Shown in pieces: positions 4,677-7,573 of a stretch of DNA of 7,573 nt. Source of the DNA: CAZWSE01 sp964636575. GTDB taxonomy: Bacteria; Pseudomonadota; Alphaproteobacteria; Rhodobacterales; Rhodobacteraceae. The stretch covers positions 1 through 7,573 of the forward strand of contig CAZWSE010000127.1 in assembly GCA_964636575.1 (NCBI GenBank), in the 5' to 3' direction. The first letter of the stretch is position 1, and the number at the start of each line of letters is the position of its first letter. The notes below the pieces were generated by a model that was not told where the DNA came from, did no database searches, and worked only from the letters and a program-made list of their open reading frames with translations. Both the position numbers and the translations under genes were made by a program.

Positions 4677-6875
4677 ATGATGGACGGAAATGACATGCCA
4701 GCCGGGGGCAAATGCCCAGTGATGCACACGGTTGCCGGAACCCGATCAACCCGCGATTGGTGGCCGAACCAGCTAAACCTGAAAATCCTGCACCAAAACA
4801 CGCCCGCGTCCGACCCGATGGGCACGGATTTCAACTATGCTGAGGCCTTCAAGACGCTCGATCTGGACGCGGTCATGGCCGATCTGAAAGCCCTGATGAC
4901 CGACAGCCAAGACTGGTGGCCAGCGGATTACGGGCACTATGGCCCCTTCATGATCCGCATGGCGTGGCACTCTGCCGGTACCTACCGGACCGCCGACGGG
5001 CGGGGGGGTGCGACCTCTGGCACGCAACGCTTCGCGCCTTTGAACAGCTGGCCCGACAACGGCAACCTCGACAAAGCCCGCCGCTTGTTGTGGCCAGTCA
5101 AAGAAAAGTACGGCAAGGCGCTGTCTTGGGCGGATCTGATGATCATGGCCGGCAACGCGGCGTTGGAATCGATGGGGTTCAAAACCTTCGGGTTCGCTGG
5201 CGGTCGCGCCGATGTGTGGGAGCCTGAGGAAGACATCTATTGGGGTGCCGAGACCGAATGGCTGGAAAACAGCGGTGGCCCGAACAGCCGCTATTCCGGC
5301 AAACGCGATCTGGAAAACCCACTGGCTGCTGTGCAGATGGGTCTGATCTATGTGAACCCCGAAGGCCCTGACGGCAATCCTGATCCGCAAGCCTCCGGCT
5401 TTGACATCCGCGACACGTTTGCGCGCATGGCGATGAACGATGAAGAAACCGTCGCTTTGGTCGCGGGGGGTCACACCTTCGGCAAAGCCCACGGCAACGG
5501 TGATGCGGCCCATGTCGGCGTTGAGCCAGAAGGCGAGGCGCTGCAAGCCCAAGGGCTTGGTTGGCTAAGCACCCACAAATCGGGCAAAGGTGTCGACACG
5601 ATCACATCCGGTATCGAAGGCCCGTGGACACCAACCCCAACCAAATGGGATATGTCCTATTTTGACGTGCTGTTCGGCTACGAATGGGAACTGACCAAAT
5701 CGCCCGCAGGGGCCAACCAGTGGAAGCCGGTTGTGGTTGATGACGGATCCCAAGCGCCACAAGTCGATGGCAACGGACACGTGCCCATCATGATGACCAC
5801 GGCCGATATGGCGATGCGGATGGACCCTGCGTATGAGAAAATCTCGCGCCGGTTCCACGCCAACCCTGATGAGTTCGCAGATGCCTTTGCCCGCGCTTGG
5901 TTCAAACTGACCCACCGCGATATGGGGCCGGTGGCGTGCTATCACGGGTCGCTTGTCCCGACCGAGGAGTTGATCTGGCAAGATCCGGTGCCCGCCGCTG
6001 ACTACGACATGATTGACGACAAGGATGTGGCGGCTTTGAAGAAAAGCATTCTGGCCACGGGTCTGTCTGTGTCTGAATTGGTCTCAACCGCTTGGGCGTC
6101 CGCCTCTACCTTCCGTGGGTCGGACAAGCGGGGCGGGGCCAATGGCGCGCGCATCCGTTTGGCACCGCAAAAGGATTGGGAGGCAAACCAACCCAAGCAA
6201 CTGGCCAAAGTGCTGAAAGCGCTTGAAGGCGTGCAGGCCGATTTCAACGGGTCCGCAGGGTCCAAACAAGTGTCCATGGCCGATCTGATTGTTCTGGGCG
6301 GCAGTGCTGCAATTGAACAGGCGGCAGATGGCAAGGTTTCGGTGCCGTTCACAGCCGGTCGGACAGACGCCAGCCAAGACCAGACAGACGTCGACAGCTT
6401 TGACGTGTTGGAACCCACCGCAGACGGCTTCCGCAACTTTGCGAAAACCAAGTTCACACGATCCGCAGAAGAAATGCTGATCGACCGTGCGCAACTGCTG
6501 GGTCTGAACGCGCCGGAAATGACAGCGCTGATCGGTGGCTTGCGGGTGCTCGACACAAACGTCGGCCAAACCAAGCACGGTGTTTTCACCGACACCCCCG
6601 GCAAGCTCAGCAACGACTTCTTCAAAGCGCTCATGGACATGAACGTGGCATGGACCGCGATGGGCGAGGACGAAGACCTGTTTGAGGGCCGCGACCGCAG
6701 CACGAACGAGGTTAAAGGCACCGCCAGCCGCGTTGATCTGGTCTTTGGGTCAAACTCGCAACTGCGGGCACTGGCCGAAGTCTACGCAAGCTCGGACGCC
6801 GCCGATGACTTCAACGCAGCCTTCGTGGCGGCATGGGTCAAGGTGATGAACGCGGACCGATTTGATCTGGCGTAA
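4677..6875 (+). CDS. katG: KatG, bifunctional catalase-peroxidase
   Basis: This 732-residue haem enzyme destroys hydrogen peroxide (catalase) and oxidises organic donors (peroxidase); length is typical (E. coli 726). The N-terminal haem domain (about 30-420) has distal R94, W97 and H98 in MIRMAWHSAG. It has the W97-Y225-M251 set that forms the family's covalent adduct (Y225 in IYVNPEGP, M251 in RMAMND). The proximal triad is H266 (GGHTFGK), W317 and D377, and the mobile Arg equivalent is R414. These align with M. tuberculosis KatG W107, Y229, M255, H270, W321, D381 and R418. The C-terminal domain (about 430-732) is the usual inactive duplicated copy. AGGAG (4663-4667), 9 bases upstream, favours the first of two adjacent ATGs. 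There is no signal peptide, so it is cytoplasmic. It is divergent from oxyR and probably activated by it; an intrinsic terminator follows at 6898. Confidence 0.98.
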   Translation: MMDGNDMPAGGKCPVMHTVAGTRSTRDWWPNQLNLKILHQNTPASDPMGTDFNYAEAFKTLDLDAVMADLKALMTDSQDWWPADYGHYGPFMIRMAWHSAGTYRTADGRGGATSGTQRFAPLNSWPDNGNLDKARRLLWPVKEKYGKALSWADLMIMAGNAALESMGFKTFGFAGGRADVWEPEEDIYWGAETEWLENSGGPNSRYSGKRDLENPLAAVQMGLIYVNPEGPDGNPDPQASGFDIRDTFARMAMNDEETVALVAGGHTFGKAHGNGDAAHVGVEPEGEALQAQGLGWLSTHKSGKGVDTITSGIEGPWTPTPTKWDMSYFDVLFGYEWELTKSPAGANQWKPVVVDDGSQAPQVDGNGHVPIMMTTADMAMRMDPAYEKISRRFHANPDEFADAFARAWFKLTHRDMGPVACYHGSLVPTEELIWQDPVPAADYDMIDDKDVAALKKSILATGLSVSELVSTAWASASTFRGSDKRGGANGARIRLAPQKDWEANQPKQLAKVLKALEGVQADFNGSAGSKQVSMADLIVLGGSAAIEQAADGKVSVPFTAGRTDASQDQTDVDSFDVLEPTADGFRNFAKTKFTRSAEEMLIDRAQLLGLNAPEMTALIGGLRVLDTNVGQTKHGVFTDTPGKLSNDFFKALMDMNVAWTAMGEDEDLFEGRDRSTNEVKGTASRVDLVFGSNSQLRALAEVYASSDAADDFNAAFVAAWVKVMNADRFDLA

Positions 6876-6893
6876 TTGACTGCCAAAGACGAA

Positions 6894-6937
6894 GCTGGGG
6901 CGTTCCAAGCGATTGGAGCGCCCTTTTGCGTCCCAGC
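6894..6937 (+). promoter_or_regulatory. Alternative stem overlapping the katG terminator
   Basis: GCTGGGGCGT (6894-6903) can pair with GCGTCCCAGC (6928-6937), which lies just beyond the terminator U-tract, making 10 bp with two G-U pairs. It uses the same 5' arm bases (6898-6903) as the terminator, so both cannot form fully at once; the inner TCCAA/TTGGA pairs can persist in either. The right arm ends 20 bp before the acetyltransferase start. The arrangement is like a terminator/antiterminator pair, but it could also be chance pairing in GC-rich DNA. Confidence 0.4.
6898..6927 (+). terminator. Strong intrinsic terminator after katG
   Basis: Arms GGGCGTTCCAA (6898-6908) and TTGGAGCGCCC (6913-6923) form an 11-bp stem with one G-U pair, closed by a GCGA tetraloop of the stable GNRA class and followed at once by TTTT (6924-6927). 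It begins 22 bp after the katG stop codon. This is the clearest rho-independent terminator in the window. Confidence 0.88.
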
Positions 6938-6957
6938 CTGACAAACGGGAACCCCAT

Positions 6958-7497
6958 ATGGAATTTATAACCAACTATCTTGGTCGAGAAGCGGCCATTG
7001 TAAACCTGTTTGAAGCAACATTCACGGTCTCTGAAAACGCGCAAGAGGGGGCTTTGATTGGCGAGCTTGTGGCGCAAATGCTCAGCACAGTGGCTCCACA
7101 GGATATTGTTTTTTGTGCTGCAAGGCACGACGACACCATACGCGCTGCCGTTGTGTTCACGCGGGTCCGATATGCTCAAGACGACCGGACCGTCTTTATT
7201 CTATCCCCGATGGCAGTGGCCACCGAACATCAGGGCACAGGGCTGGGGCAACGGCTGATCAACTACGGTCTGGATAAGTTGCGCGCGGTGAATGTGGATA
7301 CGGTTCTGACATATGGCGACATCAACTTTTACGCAAAGTCCGGATTTGCGCAGATATCAGTTGAGACTGCGGCACCACCTTTGCCGCTGAGCTATCCCCA
7401 TGGCTGGCTTGGGCAGTCTTTGACAGACCAGCCACTGACGCCGCTGAGGGGTGCATCTCACTGCGTGGAGCCTCTGAACAATCCCGCGTATTGGTAG
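6958..7497 (+). CDS. GNAT-family N-acetyltransferase (YhbS-like)
   Basis: This 179-residue protein is of the GNAT superfamily, which transfers acetyl from acetyl-CoA to an amine; the acceptor is unknown. The acetyl-CoA pyrophosphate loop is E90-HQGTGLG-Q98 after strand LSPMAV (82-87). The late motif YGDINFYAKSGF (119-130) carries Y125, a likely general acid. The tail PLPLSYPHGWL (142-152) resembles YhbS-type members. ATG 6958 is chosen because an open frame further upstream would start inside the terminator stem at 6913. The ribosome site is weak (GGGA, 6947-6950, 7 bases before). It lies only 30 bp after the katG terminator U-tract with no visible promoter, so expression may depend on read-through from katG or a promoter inside the katG 3' end. 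Its first 60 bases after the ATG are 24/60 G+C, lower than katG. Confidence 0.88.
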   Translation: MEFITNYLGREAAIVNLFEATFTVSENAQEGALIGELVAQMLSTVAPQDIVFCAARHDDTIRAAVVFTRVRYAQDDRTVFILSPMAVATEHQGTGLGQRLINYGLDKLRAVNVDTVLTYGDINFYAKSGFAQISVETAAPPLPLSYPHGWLGQSLTDQPLTPLRGASHCVEPLNNPAYW

Positions 7498-7504
7498 GGT
7501 GTGG

Positions 7505-7565
7505 GCTATGGCTTTAATACTTATAATGAGAGTTATGCTAAATTTTCAAACACCAAGCCCATAGC
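7505..7565. repeat. Long-loop inverted repeat in the A+T-rich right edge
   Basis: GCTATGGCTT (7505-7514) and AAGCCCATAGC (7555-7565) are complementary over 10 bp with one bulged C, separated by 40 mostly A+T bases. The loop contains a perfect TATAAT (7522-7527) and a smaller ATAA/TTAT dyad (7523-7536). A few T residues follow the right arm at the window end. It could be the terminator of the acetyltransferase gene, the control region of a gene beyond the edge, or the end of a repeat element. The window stops too soon to decide. Confidence 0.4.
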
Positions 7566-7573
7566 ATTGCTTT

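Noticed and set aside
4773..5552. 259-codon minus-strand open frame antisense to katG
   Set aside because: Long antisense frames are expected opposite G+C-rich genes with strong codon bias. The katG frame is certain, and this translation shows no family motif.
6876..6881. TTGACT just after the katG stop as a -35 for the acetyltransferase gene
   Set aside because: No -10-like sequence is found 15-19 bp downstream, where the terminator stem lies.
7520..7549. Minus-strand promoter-like pair TTGAAA-N18-TATAAG at the right edge
   Set aside because: It would drive only antisense RNA into the acetyltransferase gene, and the stretch is so A+T-rich that such matches are expected by chance.

Overview
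The window looks like chromosomal DNA of an alphaproteobacterium, most likely a marine Rhodobacterales (Roseobacter-group) species. The basis is the G+C-rich coding style (hand counts of 39/60 at 1261-1320 and 41/60 at 6121-6180), the protein sequences, and the divergent oxyR/katG pair, an arrangement known in Rhodobacter. This placement is from recognition, not a search.

Left part (1-1608): the last 283 codons of an NAD(P)+-dependent aldehyde dehydrogenase, followed 9 bp later by a classical short-chain dehydrogenase/reductase. They look like the tail of a catabolic operon in which an alcohol or hydroxy compound and an aldehyde are oxidised. The substrate cannot be read from this window.

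Middle part (1609-3650): a monocistronic cyclopropane-fatty-acyl-phospholipid synthase with a small dyad in its leader and an A+T-rich start. A 272-bp gap follows with a Pho-box-like direct repeat. Then comes a small exported His/Arg-rich protein whose tail is built on a perfect six-residue Phe periodicity, closed by a 14-bp G-U-rich terminator hairpin.

Right part (3655-7573): oxyR on the minus strand and katG on the plus strand diverge from a 125-bp control region, a standard peroxide-sensing regulon. katG ends at a strong GNRA-loop terminator. A GNAT acetyltransferase starts only 30 bp after the terminator's U-tract. A second 10-bp stem can form across the terminator and is mutually exclusive with it, so the katG-GNAT junction could be a read-through switch. 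The window ends in an A+T-rich stretch with a long-loop inverted repeat.

No tRNA, rRNA, CRISPR array, insertion sequence or prophage gene was seen. Most of the window is recognisable metabolism and stress defence. The parts I find least explained are the His-rich hexad-repeat protein with its upstream 11-bp-period repeat, and the katG/GNAT junction. Nothing here proves a new system.
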